DNA of 64,000 nt from VXYL01 sp965243175 (lineage in GTDB: Bacteria; Pseudomonadota; Gammaproteobacteria; Pseudomonadales; Azotimanducaceae). The notes under the pieces are model-generated. The model ran no database searches. It was not told the DNA's origin and saw nothing but the letters and a program-made list of their open reading frames with translations. The DNA lies in assembly GCA_965243175.1 (NCBI GenBank), contig OZ251532.1, positions 3,720,001 to 3,784,000 of the forward strand, given 5' to 3'. Below are positions 9,501 through 15,832 of this stretch, one piece after another. The translations under genes were made by a program, and so were the position numbers. How positions within the stretch are numbered: position 1 is the first letter of the stretch; every line of letters begins with the position of its first letter.

Positions 9501-10325
9501 GATCGTCCCGCCTTGCAACGCGTCTCGCGCGACCGTAATGCCGTCTTCGTCCAGATCGTCGTCCTGAACGGGGTAGCGGAACAGCAGCGTGTCCGTCTGA
9601 TCGCCCGAAATGAATCTGGCGTTGCGCGTGCGCGACCCTATGGAGAGCTGCAGGTGCGGCCTCTCCCTCCCGCTCACATGGACTCTGCCGTCGAACTCCA
9701 CGGCCACATCGATGTTTTCGCCACGGATGTAGGTGTTGCCCGACTGCGGAGCGTTGACCAGCTTCACGGCAGTTACCGCTTGCGCGAGGCCATCCACTCT
9801 GTGGGCGCTCCGGGTCGACAGAGCCGCGGCCATGACATCCACGGGGGTGCTGTCGGCGGTGTCCATAAAGCCGCCTCGGAACGCGCCAGCGAGGATCTCG
9901 ATGCCGTCCGTGTCGTTGTCCCCGGCCTGTACTTGGTAGTGGAACTCGATGGTGATGCCCTGGTCGTCTCCCACGATCGTGGCTGTCCGTTCCATGTCAC
10001 CGATCGTCAAGGTCAGCGTGGTGGCGGGCGCGGTGCCGGCTTGAACGGCGCTGTCGAACACCGCCTGCACCTCAATGGTTTCGCCAATCGCGTACCACCC
10101 GGCGGTGCGCGGGGTCGAGTCGATCTTGAACTCCACGAACTCCGCGCCCCACGCCGCCTCTCCCGCCAGAGCGAAGGCGACGACGAGCGAGAGGCGCAAC
10201 GGCAAGAGGCGGTGCCAGAAGCGCTTGCCGCGCCGATTGGCGGCGAACTCGGAAACGGATGCCGACCCAGCCGACGGGCGCGACTCGCCCTCGGCGTGGG
10301 GCGCAAGACGAAAGCCCCTGAACAT
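3534..10325 (-). CDS. Giant autotransporter with 13 tandem acidic beta repeats
   Basis: A 2263-residue secreted or surface protein. The start ATG at 10325 follows AAGGAGG by 4 nt. A long N-region (about 45 residues) precedes a signal peptide core LPLRLSLVVAFALAGEAAWG, with cleavage likely after AWGA (about residue 61). Thirteen repeats of roughly 115-122 residues fill about 62-1663. Each has a YxxGExIxVxxxF strand, a LLLSIGEHTRxAxY strand, a VQDGDFDDDGVSIG loop with a DxDxDG-type acidic motif, and a GNxA turn. A separate beta domain (1663-1770) leads to a C-terminal barrel (about 1879-2263) with aromatic-rich alternating strands, ending in the terminal Phe expected for BamA recognition. The passenger probably acts as an adhesin or surface layer; calcium binding by the loops is inference. 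The gene is monocistronic, convergent with the DUF433 gene, and repeats 9-12 are recently expanded. Confidence 0.88.
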   Translation of the reverse strand: MFRGFRLAPHAEGESRPSAGSASVSEFAANRRGKRFWHRLLPLRLSLVVAFALAGEAAWGAEFVEFKIDSTPRTAGWYAIGETIEVQAVFDSAVQAGTAPATTLTLTIGDMERTATIVGDDQGITIEFHYQVQAGDNDTDGIEILAGAFRGGFMDTADSTPVDVMAAALSTRSAHRVDGLAQAVTAVKLVNAPQSGNTYIRGENIDVAVEFDGRVHVSGRERPHLQLSIGSRTRNARFISGDQTDTLLFRYPVQDDDLDEDGITVARDALQGGTITDPVGNPALRTLDVPLEPAGRLVNAVSQQVLSVLLTTDPGTDNTYSIGQLIEVEVEFDEIVHVSGAPELVLSLGPNGGTRPGPQSQRAAYVSGDETDTLLFRYRVQVGDLDEDGISIHPNALMGGSIRNAAGNDVRRTLPDVTFPNDQVDGVRPAAVQGVEIISTPASGDTYGRGEAITLDLTFGETVHLTGGPGNPALLLSIGRHTRRQAEYVTGAGSETLRFEYVVQADDEDTDGISVGPDALCWLDNDGDGELCDVPDQLEDAAGNPVSRRIIPIREQPNHKVDGGLANPTATGASILSDPDDGLYGLGDPIRVAVDFNVPVHVRGDVQLTIAIGGRSAAADLVQGSGTTRLIFRYIVQAGDYDDDGISIGPNALVGGTIEASTGNAAGRVFVELPPQNGHRVDAVPPGAAQVAIRPAGPYGLGEPINITVELNEVVYVTQDVADDPLSLLLSIGERTRRASYFRGSGSTELEFRYIVRRGDYDSDGISIAPDALVGGVIEDRAGNEWGEDERRLTPFPRNSRYRVDARREDDGAPQIKNLDFFNPSDRYGIGGKIEVQVEFYETVYVSGAPTVRLDIGRTQRSAELVDGSGSSRLIFAYTVQAGDLDTDGVSIGPGALAGGEIVDATGNNALREYEPLPAEGSPLVRVDGLAPRVVEVGFDSRPNANDEYRIGETVRVVVQFNEPVHVTETDSELRLVLSIGEHSRHADYVTGSGNRDGALVFQYTVQTGDFDDDGISIGPDALVGGLVEDVVGNDWGESERRLPATGEDNKHKVNGGGGLVVTVANVEIVPKSTAGPYRLGEAIEVRIEFTEIVHVVETEGQLELLLSIGEHLRRAAYVEGSGTMMLRFRYVVQDGDFDSDGISIGADALVGGSVQTEAGVPAQRAFLAEEADPGHKVDARRPTVDSVEIVPKATAGPYRLGEAIDVHIEFTEVVHVVEADDELELLLSIGEHTRNAAYVEGSGTETLLFRYVVQDGDFDDDGVSIGADALVGGSVQTESGSPVQRALPEAVEADRGHRVDARRPTVDSVEIVPKATAGPYRLGEAIDVHIEFTAVVHVVEADDELELLLAIGEHTRSAAYVEGSGTETLLFRYVVQDGDFDDDGVSIGTGALVGGSVQTESGSPVQRALPEAIGADRGHRVDARRPTVNSVEIVPKSTAGPYRLGEAIDVRIEFTDAVHVVEASGELELLLSIGEHTRRAGYVEGSGTTQLLFRYVVQDGDFDSDGVSIGAGALVGGLVQTEFGNPAQREFDALPADDSHTVDARRPTVHAAKITTKPLGDTYRIGDLIEVEVEFTEAVETKGDVELQLTIGSERKNASLCPDGAEGRILTFCYYVELGDEDANGIAIAADALTGGEVVDGHGNPAAREIAALADQSQHKVDGSPFVGTLAVTLTTADGPREQNLRDVLTALGIGFDDAFAQPINTEPGVVAASLAGQALVLTPIAEGTAQVRVTDGNCGLADETCAITLDFLVTVQANQAEVAVLQQALAAVGRGLLAGAANTIGARLEMGGYGPHFSVGGRRIAPLGLDAATSNMANGDLAGSDPFHPWRGASDPMRSAFPQDGGWSNGGHRAGAALGSSHLLHGTAFEMPLVGGPKRNSSWAMWGAADFQSFSGNPEEGGYDGSMSTAYLGVDGRGDAWVAGASVSRTRAESDYDFESQPGTDSATSGKGTMSTDLTVFHPYAQWSIGEKGRAWVIGGFGTGEAELEREGAASPQPSDMAVTMGMAGVRVELGRPGGVDFALRGDVGTAQLETKDGLGALDELQVSAQRARIGLETSLPLVVEDGSALTPFLDVGARVDGGDGQTGTGVEVAAGIRFGGKSVRFEAKGRTLVMHEGETDDDYSETGGSATLMVAPGTNGRGLSLSLSPRWGASADSTDQLWRNNGPVSARDFHNKVDASWGVAGRIGYGLPMKQRQGTVTPFGEVNVAGAEQQRTKVGIRYAIDRLGGDSPMRFEFSGERVEREHGAEHRVMFTAEGRF
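5675..7140 (-). repeat. Near-identical 366-bp tandem repeats within the autotransporter
   Basis: Four consecutive units (repeats 9-12 of the protein) show high DNA identity. The boundary sequence CGGTCGGGCGGCGGGCGTCC recurs at about 6041, 6407 and 6773, a period of exactly 366 bp or 122 codons, and a diverged version lies near 5684. Within the units the two central copies differ at only a few positions, whereas repeats 1-8 and 13 are diverged at DNA level. Recent in-frame expansion or gene conversion is the simplest reading. Confidence 0.85.
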
Positions 10326-10407
10326 GTCACCTCCTTGTGGCCGCGAAATCGCGGGCCCGCACGCGGCAAGTCCTTCTGCCACGTTCCATCCCTAAGCGAA
10401 CGCGCCG

Positions 10408-10416
10408 AGTGTAGCA
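10408..10416 (-). promoter_or_regulatory. Candidate extended -10 promoter for the autotransporter
   Basis: On the minus strand the sequence TGCTACACT forms an extended -10 element (TGnTACACT) about 80 nt upstream of the autotransporter start codon. The -35 match (TTGCAC or TTGCTT) is weak. It is the only plausible promoter signal in the 186-nt divergent gap shared with the gene at 10512. Confidence 0.35.
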
Positions 10417-10511
10417 CCCTTTCCGGTGGTGCAAGCAAGGCGTTTTGTTGCGCCGGCCGGGTGGCGTCAGTACGCTTGCTCGTGTTTGGCGAGGAGAGCG
10501 AGGAGACAGAG

Positions 10512-10835
10512 ATGACGAAGAAGGAACAGCGACGACTCATCATTGAGGAACGGCGCGAAGTCGCGGAGAAGATCCTGTGCGAGCTGAACAAGCGTAAGGT
10601 GCGGGCTACTTATGGCGCTGTCGCGTGCATTGTGGGGGGCTCCGCCCGTGGGGTCAGCTACTACCTTGGCGATCCCCGCCCTTGGGCGTCATGGATTGTG
10701 AACGGAAAGAGCGAGCGCCCTACCAACTACGAGGACGGGCAAACGCACCGCAACCTGTTCGACGACTGCCATGTCATCAAGTCCTGCTCCGAACTGCGGG
10801 AGCGTCTCGGCTGGCCGCTGGACAACACGGCCTAG
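10512..10835 (+). CDS. Small basic hypothetical protein, possibly winged-helix/ATL-like
   Basis: A 107-residue protein beginning MTKKEQRRLIIEERREVAEK, a charged amphipathic helix, with a GAGGAG-rich ribosome site just upstream. The middle, VRATYGAVACIVGGSARGVS then PWASWIVNGKSERPT, resembles the DNA-binding part of alkyltransferase-like (ATL/MGMT C-terminal) proteins, in which VaTYGxIA and ArgGVG-type segments precede PWxRVVN. The active-site PCHR motif of methyltransferases is absent, as in ATL proteins. This similarity is by eye only and I do not assign the function. The gene is divergent from the autotransporter and separated by 341 bp from the next gene. Confidence 0.6.
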   Translation: MTKKEQRRLIIEERREVAEKILCELNKRKVRATYGAVACIVGGSARGVSYYLGDPRPWASWIVNGKSERPTNYEDGQTHRNLFDDCHVIKSCSELRERLGWPLDNTA

Positions 10836-11176
10836 GGCGCAAGGCCGCGGGCACCTGACCGAGAGCAGCGGCACACTCCGTCCAAGCACCTCCAGCTGTA
10901 CGCCATCCTCACATCACCACGTCCTGCGGCATGCTGCGGAAGTGGCTCGGCCTGTCGCCGGTAAGCGAACACTAACTCGGCTGCGAGGGCGGCGCGGGAG
11001 CTGACTGCATCCGAGGGGCGCTTCGGGTGTGCGGCGAGTCGTAGGTTAGCGACCACTCACAAGGTTGTTCATGCGAGGGGCATGGCGAGCCACGTCAGCG
11101 CGTCGACGAGCCGCCGGGCGTACCGATAGCGCCAGCCGCATGGTCGCGGCTCTGTCGTGGATGAGGCAGGGCGTCG
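10836..11176. other. Intergenic stretch without recognisable gene
   Basis: These 341 bp hold no ORF with convincing codon structure, no tRNA and no clear hairpin terminator. The segment lies between a plus-strand small gene and the 3' end of a minus-strand Rpn gene, so it is a convergent spacer. A short GCGAGGGGCATGG string near 11073 resembles the arm of the palindrome at 34354 but is too short to call. Confidence 0.5.
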
Positions 11177-12247
11177 CTAGGCGTCGGGCGTCGGGTGGCT
11201 GGCCTGGCGGAGCAGCTCGTCGGCCGTTTCGCAGCGCACCACGGCCTTGCCGATCGCGTCCAGCCGTTGCGGGTCGTCCTCGCGTTGCAGCGAGGCGAAC
11301 AGGCGCTGGGCCGCCGATGCGCCAAACCGCGCTTCGGCCTGACTCCGCAGCAACTCCCGCCTGCCCTGCACGATGCCCTGCTCGATGCCCCGGCGCTCGC
11401 CCAGCTCGATGCCCTGCTGCTTGCCCAGCTCGATGCCTTGGATCTCGCCTTCGCGCCTCCGCTGTTCCGACCATTCGGCCGCACGTTCTTCCGCCGTCAT
11501 CGCTATGTCCTCGAATGTCAGGTCAGGTGGCGGCAGCCCCGGCTCGTCCACGCCCATCATGCGCTCGCGTATCGCAAACAGCCAGTCCCGGAAAGCGCGC
11601 CACAGCTCTTGGTGCTCGGGAGCGCCGAGCGCCGCCGCCAAGAACCTCGCCACCTCCTTCAGATCGTCCGGCGTACGGATCTGTTCCACCCGCGCCAGCC
11701 CGGTCGTCAACTCGCCCGCATAGTCCGCCTCGGCGTGGCGCAGGTCAACCAGCAGGTAGCGCTGCGACGGCTGGAAGGCGTCCAGCACCGTGTCGGTCGG
11801 GCCGGCCGAGACGATCAGGTCGCGCACGTTGTCCGCCGCGGTCCAGCGGGACTCGCCGTTGTAGAGGACTACCGGCAGCACCAGCGGGAGCTCGCCGGGT
11901 GCCACCATTTTCGCTTTCGCGCGCAGTAATTCGCGGTACAGCATCACGGTGTACTCGTTCACCCGCAGGGCCATCGTCGCGTCGCTGCTTGCTTGGAATT
12001 CCAGCAGCACCAGCACGTAGGCCCAGGCGCTGTCGGGGCCGCCCGCGCGGACGCGCCATACGGTGTCGCCGTGGCGCTGCTGGAAGTGCTCGCCGACGTA
12101 CTCGGCGGGCACCTTCTCGAGTGTGCGCAGGTCCAGCGCTTCGAGCGTGGCCTTGGGCGCGATGCTGCGCAGCAGGTCGGCCACCATCTCAACGAAGGCG
12201 TAGAGGCGCTTGTAGACGGGGTCGCTGGTGGGGCTGGTCTTTTTCAT
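11177..12247 (-). CDS. Rpn family recombination-promoting nuclease / putative transposase
   Basis: A 356-residue Rpn-type protein (Transposase_31 family). Rpn proteins are PD-(D/E)XK nucleases that promote RecA-independent recombination and are often highly duplicated. The N-terminal nuclease part (about 1-200) includes SDPVYKRLYAFVEMVADLL, VLVLLEFQASSD (the expected E-x-Q nuclease motif), MALRVNEYTVMLYREL and LPVVLYNG. A low-complexity linker of GIELGKQQGIELG type leads to a DUF4351-like C-terminal domain with EARFGASAAQRLFASL. The ATG at 12247 is the one shared with the paralogue at 15048. The gene appears intact, next to a broken copy of the same gene family. Confidence 0.9.
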   Translation of the reverse strand: MKKTSPTSDPVYKRLYAFVEMVADLLRSIAPKATLEALDLRTLEKVPAEYVGEHFQQRHGDTVWRVRAGGPDSAWAYVLVLLEFQASSDATMALRVNEYTVMLYRELLRAKAKMVAPGELPLVLPVVLYNGESRWTAADNVRDLIVSAGPTDTVLDAFQPSQRYLLVDLRHAEADYAGELTTGLARVEQIRTPDDLKEVARFLAAALGAPEHQELWRAFRDWLFAIRERMMGVDEPGLPPPDLTFEDIAMTAEERAAEWSEQRRREGEIQGIELGKQQGIELGERRGIEQGIVQGRRELLRSQAEARFGASAAQRLFASLQREDDPQRLDAIGKAVVRCETADELLRQASHPTPDA

Positions 12248-12362
12248 GCGGCTACCGTAGCCGCTCGCGGGAGGCGGTCCTGCACGAGATCGCCCAGTGG
12301 ACATGTAGGAGATCCATGCTTTCTCATGCCCGACTTCGCCCATGCCCGCTGTAGGACATTTG
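12248..12362 (-). repeat. Upstream region shared with the Rpn gene at 15048
   Basis: The roughly 115 nt upstream of this Rpn start are clearly similar to 15049-15165, upstream of the broken Rpn copy. Shared blocks include GCGGCTACCGTAGCCG next to the start codon, GAGATCGCCCAGTGGAC, and a distal block with GTAGGA and GCCCGAC. Both Rpn genes were therefore duplicated together with their control region. Confidence 0.7.
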
Positions 12363-12425
12363 CCCGGCGATCGTGCGGGGGCGGCAGCCCGAGCACCCTT
12401 GCGGATGGGAGCGAGTGGGGCCTAG

Positions 12426-12502
12426 CGGGTCGTCCTCGAGTCGCAGCCAGGTGTAGAGGCGCTGCCCAGCCGGGGTGCCGAACCGTGCTTCGGCCTGTCC
12501 TC
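12426..12502 (-). pseudogene. Relic of a DUF4351-type Rpn C-terminus
   Basis: Read on the minus strand, this segment translates as GQAEARFGTPAGQRLYTWLR followed by LEDDPL. It matches the Rpn tail segment EARFGASAAQRLFASLQRED of the neighbours with several substitutions. It lacks an upstream coding part, so it is the remnant of a third Rpn copy in this 4-kb cluster, older than the copy split by the IS element. Confidence 0.6.
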
Positions 12503-12566
12503 CAAAAGCCTGTTCAGGTGGCCGCGGCTAGGCGTCGGGATTGGCCGCGGGCCCGCCGGGCGCCGC

Positions 12567-12812
12567 CTAGTTGGCCTGACGGAGGAGCTCGTCCGCCGTT
12601 TCGCAGCGCACCACAGCTTTGCCAATCGCGTCCAGCCGTTGCGGATCGTCCTCGCGTTGCAGCGAGGCGAACAAGCGCTGCGCCGTGGGGGCGCCGAAAC
12701 GCACCTCGGCCAGACTCCGCAACTGCTCCCGCCTTCCCTGCACGATGCCTTCGCGCTTCCACTGTTCCGGCCATTCGGCCACGCGTTCTTCCAGCGTCAT
12801 TTTCCTCAAGTC
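12567..12812 (-). pseudogene. C-terminal fragment of the Rpn gene split by IS110 copy 1
   Basis: About 80 residues beginning DLRKMTLEERVAEW and ending VRCETADELLRQAN correspond to the linker and DUF4351 domain of an Rpn protein. Its N-terminal part lies on the other side of the IS element at 14314-15048. Joining the flanks by removing the element and one core dinucleotide does not restore the frame, so the gene had lost coding integrity before or around the insertion. The short linker lacks the GIELG repeats seen in the intact neighbour. Confidence 0.85.
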
Positions 12813-12814
12813 CT

Positions 12815-13027
12815 TGTCTGTTTAGATACGCGTTGATCGGGCCTTCGGGAGGGCCCATCCCCTCCGGCCTTCCGGTGCCGGAAGGCCGGAGGGTGGCGGT
12901 GGTCGGACCGTTCATGTCATGGACCGTTGCGGGCCGCGTTGGAGTGTGGTCGCCACCGTCTTTCCGAAGTCCTGAATGGATACGTGGGCGTCGAGGCCCG
13001 AACGACAAGCACAGGAGAAAGGAAAGC
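12815..13027 (+). ncRNA. Candidate bridge RNA region of IS110 copy 1
   Basis: The 213 nt between the element's left end and the transposase ATG are non-coding and structured. A near-perfect 15-bp hairpin with arms CCTCCGGCCTTCCGG and CCGGAAGGCCGGAGG lies at 12861-12892. A second, GGGCC...GGCCC, lies at 12839-12856. In IS110-group elements the bridge RNA that pairs with donor and target DNA is encoded in exactly this position. Copy 2 keeps both hairpins. The RNA itself is inferred, and its loops were not matched base by base to the target. Confidence 0.5.
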
Positions 13028-14243
13028 ATGGCCAATCATAACGGAGATGCCGCCGTCGGCGTGGACGTCTCGAAGGCGCATCTGGACGCCTGGGGCGAAG
13101 CGCTTCGGCAACGACGCCGAGGGCTTCGAGGAGTTCGCCGCGTGGGTCGCGCCGGCGGACCCGATGGTGGTCTACGAGTCCACCGGCCACTGGCGGCCGG
13201 ACGAGGCGAAGCGCTTCGGCAACGACGCCGAGGGCTTCGAGGAGTTCGCCGCGTGGGTCGCGCCGGCGGACCCGATGGTGGTCTACGAGTCCACCGGCCA
13301 CTACCACCGAGACTTCGAGGAGGCGCTGGCCGGCCGGCTGCGGCTGGCGCGGGTGAACGCGGCGCGCGCGAGGCGCTTCGCGCAGGCGATGGGCGAAGAG
13401 GCGAAGACGGACGCGGCGGACGCGCGGGTGCTCGCCGCGATGGGCCGGGCGCTGCCCCTGCGCCAGGTGGAGGCGAAGCCGCAGGCGCTGCGCGACCTCG
13501 ACGAACTGGCCACGGCGCGCGACGCCCTGGTCAAGGACCGCGTCGCGGCGCTGAACCGCCGGGCGCACGTCCGCGACCCGCTGCTCAGGCGGCAGAACCG
13601 CAACCGGCTGGCGCAGATCGACCGCCAGCTGAAAGCCTTGGACGCTCGGATCGGACGGCTGCTGGCGGACGACCCGCGGCTGGCGCGGCGCGCCGAGGTG
13701 CTGGCCTCCATCCCCGGCGTCGGCCCGGTCACCGCCGCCGGACTCGTCGCCGACATGCCGGAACTGGGCGCGCTCGACGCCAAGGCCGCGGCCAGCCTGG
13801 CCGGCGTGGCGCCGATGGCGCGCGAGTCGGGGAACTGGAAGGGCCGCAGCTACATCAAGGGCGGCCGCGCGCGGGTGCGGCGGCTCCTCTACATGGCCGC
13901 GATGACCGCCGTCCGCTGCAACCCCGACATGGCCGCCAAGCACCGGCAGCTGGTCGCCGGCGGAAAGCCGGGGAAGGTCGCCCTGGTGGCCGTCATGCGC
14001 AAGCTCGTCCTGCTCGCCAACGTCCTGCTCCGCGACGACCGGCTCTGGACGCCCAGAGCAGGCGGACAGCACAACACGCCGCTGCCGGAAGCGACCGGGG
14101 ACGCCGGCGGCCCTTCGGGCGTTGGCGAAGGGAGCCTCGGCGACCGCAGCCAAGGCCCGAAGGGCCAGCCGCCATCCTCCGGCGCCTCCGCCAGCGAACT
14201 GCCCAGCGCGGGCATCGGCCCGCCGCTCCCGACCCCCGCCTGA
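13028..14243 (+). pseudogene. IS110 transposase, frameshifted by internal duplication
   Basis: The start MANHNGDAAVGVDVSKAHLD matches copy 2, but after ...LDAW the frame is broken. A 111-bp tandem duplication (units starting near 13095 and 13206) is present and its first unit lacks 11 bp, so the DEDD N-terminal segment is out of frame with the rest. From about 13095 on the correct frame continues to 14243, with the RuvC-like acidic region EEAKTDAADARVLA and the IS116/IS110 C-terminal domain LASIPGVGPVTAAGL. The Pro/Gly-rich tail is like that of copy 2. Without a frameshift the product would be split. Confidence 0.85.
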
Positions 14244-14313
14244 ACCCAAGGCACTACTGGAAGCATGACCAGCCAAGGAGGCCATCTCAAAGACCACTTG
14301 CAACATAGATACT

Positions 14314-15048
14314 AACGTCAGGTCCGGTGGCGGCGGCCCCGGATCGTCCACGCCCTTCATGCGCTTGAACACCGCAAACAGCCAGTCTCTGATAGTCCGC
14401 CAGAGCTCTTGGTACTCGGGAGCACCGAGTGCCGCATCGAAGTGCTCTATCACCTCGTCCAAGTCGTCCGGCGTGCGTATCTGTTCCAGCCGTGCCACTC
14501 CGGTCGTCAACTCGCCCGCATAGTCCGCCTCGGCGTGGCGCAGGTCAAGCGGCAGGTAGCGTTGCGACGGCTGGAAGGCGTCCAGCACCGTGTCGGTCGG
14601 GCCGGTCGAGACGATCAGATCGCGCACGTTGTCCGCCGCCGTCCAGCATGATTCGCCGTTGTAGAGCACCACGGGCAGCACCAGCGGCAGTTGGCCAGTT
14701 GGCCGGGCTCCACCTTTTTGCTCGGAGCAGTTCGCGGTAGAGCATCACGGTGTATTCGTTCACCCGAAGGGCCATCGTCGCGTCGCTGCTCGACTGGAAT
14801 TCCAACAGCACCAGCACGTAGGCCCAGGCGCTGTCGGGGCCGCCTGCGCGGACGCGCCACACGGTGTCGCCGTGGCGCTGTTGGAAGTGATCGCCGACGT
14901 ATTCGGCGGGCACCTTTTCAAGGGTGCGCAGGTCCAGCGCTTCGAGCGTGGCCTTGGGCACGACGCTGCGCAGCAGGTCGGCCACCATCTCCACGAAGGC
15001 GTAGAGGCGCTTGTAGATGGGGTCGCTGGTGGGGGTGTTCTTCTTCAT
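14314..15048 (-). pseudogene. N-terminal part of the Rpn gene split by IS110 copy 1
   Basis: Starting MKKNTPTSDPIYKRLYAFVE at 15048, this is a close paralogue of the intact Rpn gene at 11177-12247 up to the point where IS110 copy 1 enters (DLTL, near 14314). The frame is also broken near 14700, where an 8-bp tandem duplication (AGTTGGCC twice, 14689-14704) and an apparent one-base loss in the adjacent A-run change frame. Downstream in the other frame the normal sequence LPVVLYNGESCWTAADNVRD resumes. The nuclease motif VLVLLEFQSSSD is intact. Confidence 0.85.
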
Positions 15049-15165
15049 GCGGCTACCGTAGCCGGCATCGGGAGGCGAACCTGCACGAGATCGCCCAGTG
15101 GACCTGTAGGAAATCAGCCCTTTGTGATGCCCGACATCGCCCATGCATGCCGTAGGAAATTGCCG
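15049..15165 (-). repeat. Upstream region shared with the Rpn gene at 12247
   Basis: This is the partner of the repeat at 12248-12362: GCGGCTACCGTAGCCG next to the start codon, GAGATCGCCCAGTGGACC, then GTAGGAAAT and GATGTCGGGCAT blocks. It probably carries the promoter of this Rpn subfamily, although no strong -35/-10 pair is evident. Confidence 0.65.
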
Positions 15166-15327
15166 GCAGTTCCGCGTCCGCGGCGGAGTCCTGCGATTAT
15201 CCCGGCTTCGGGCCAGCGAATGGCCGCTGCCCTGCGATTTGCCGCCCACCCGGGTGCCTCGCGCGTCAACGCCCGCGCTCGGTTTCCGCTATGCTCCCCC
15301 GCCACTGTCGCCACCGAGGATGCGTCC

Positions 15328-15804
15328 ATGGGCTTCGCCTTGTCTTCCATGCAGCTTGCCAGCCCCGCCTTCGAGAGCGGCGGCGCGATTCCGTCCAAGC
15401 ACACCGGCGAAGGGGTGGACGTGTCGCCCGCGTTGCGCTGGCAGGATGCGCCAGCGGAGGCCAAGTCGTTCGCGGTGGTCTGCCACGACCCCGATGCGCC
15501 GCTGGTGACGCCGGGGCACTACGGCTACGTGCATTGGGTGCTCTACAACATCCCCGGCTCGGTCAGCGAGCTTGCGGAAGGCACGGCGCTGCACACGCAA
15601 GGGGTGAGCGACTTCGGCAAACCCGGCTACGGCGGCCCGATGCCGCCGGAAGGCCACGGCGTCCACAACTACTACTTCTGGGTGCTGGCCCTAGACGACG
15701 ACCTTGGGCTGGAGGCCGGTCTCGGCCTATGGGAACTGCTGGAGCGCATCGAACCGCACGTGCTCGCCATGAACCGGCTCGTGGGGACGTACCAGCGGGG
15801 GTAG
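15328..15804 (+). CDS. YbhB/YbcL family (PEBP-like) protein
   Basis: A 158-residue cytosolic protein of the phosphatidylethanolamine-binding / Raf kinase inhibitor-like family. The two ligand-pocket motifs are visible: VCHDPDAPLVTPG (about 49-61) with HWVLYNIP, and GYGGPMPPEGHGVHNYYFWV (about 99-118). Length is normal for YbhB/YbcL. The ATG at 15328 is preceded by GAGG at about 12 nt. No signal peptide is present. The bacterial function is poorly defined. The gene stands alone, convergent with the broken HicB. Confidence 0.9.
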   Translation: MGFALSSMQLASPAFESGGAIPSKHTGEGVDVSPALRWQDAPAEAKSFAVVCHDPDAPLVTPGHYGYVHWVLYNIPGSVSELAEGTALHTQGVSDFGKPGYGGPMPPEGHGVHNYYFWVLALDDDLGLEAGLGLWELLERIEPHVLAMNRLVGTYQRG

Positions 15805-15832
15805 CGCTCGGCGAGGGCTGCCGCTTGCCGAA

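Larger units (their letters stand above)
12815..14313 (+). mobile_element. IS110 family insertion sequence, copy 1
   Basis: A 1.5-kb element identified by comparison with the copy at 32352-33753. Both begin TGTCTGTTTAGA on the transposase-sense strand and end CAACATAGATA, and both are bracketed by a CT dinucleotide (CT at 12813-12814 and 14312-14313). There are no terminal inverted repeats and no longer target duplication, as expected for IS110 elements, which recombine at a 2-bp core. It sits inside an Rpn gene. It is about 99 bp longer than copy 2 because its transposase carries an internal duplication, so this copy is probably defective unless complemented by copy 2. Confidence 0.9.

Noticed and set aside
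12839..12892. CRISPR-like or transposon terminal inverted repeats at the IS110 hairpin
   Set aside because: The palindrome is a single hairpin inside the element, not at its ends, and is not repeated with spacers; it fits a structured RNA better.
12912..14300. Long minus-strand frame through IS110 copy 1 joined to Rpn sequence
   Set aside because: Its last part is Rpn, but the remainder is the antisense of the transposase. The apparent fusion is an artefact of the insertion.
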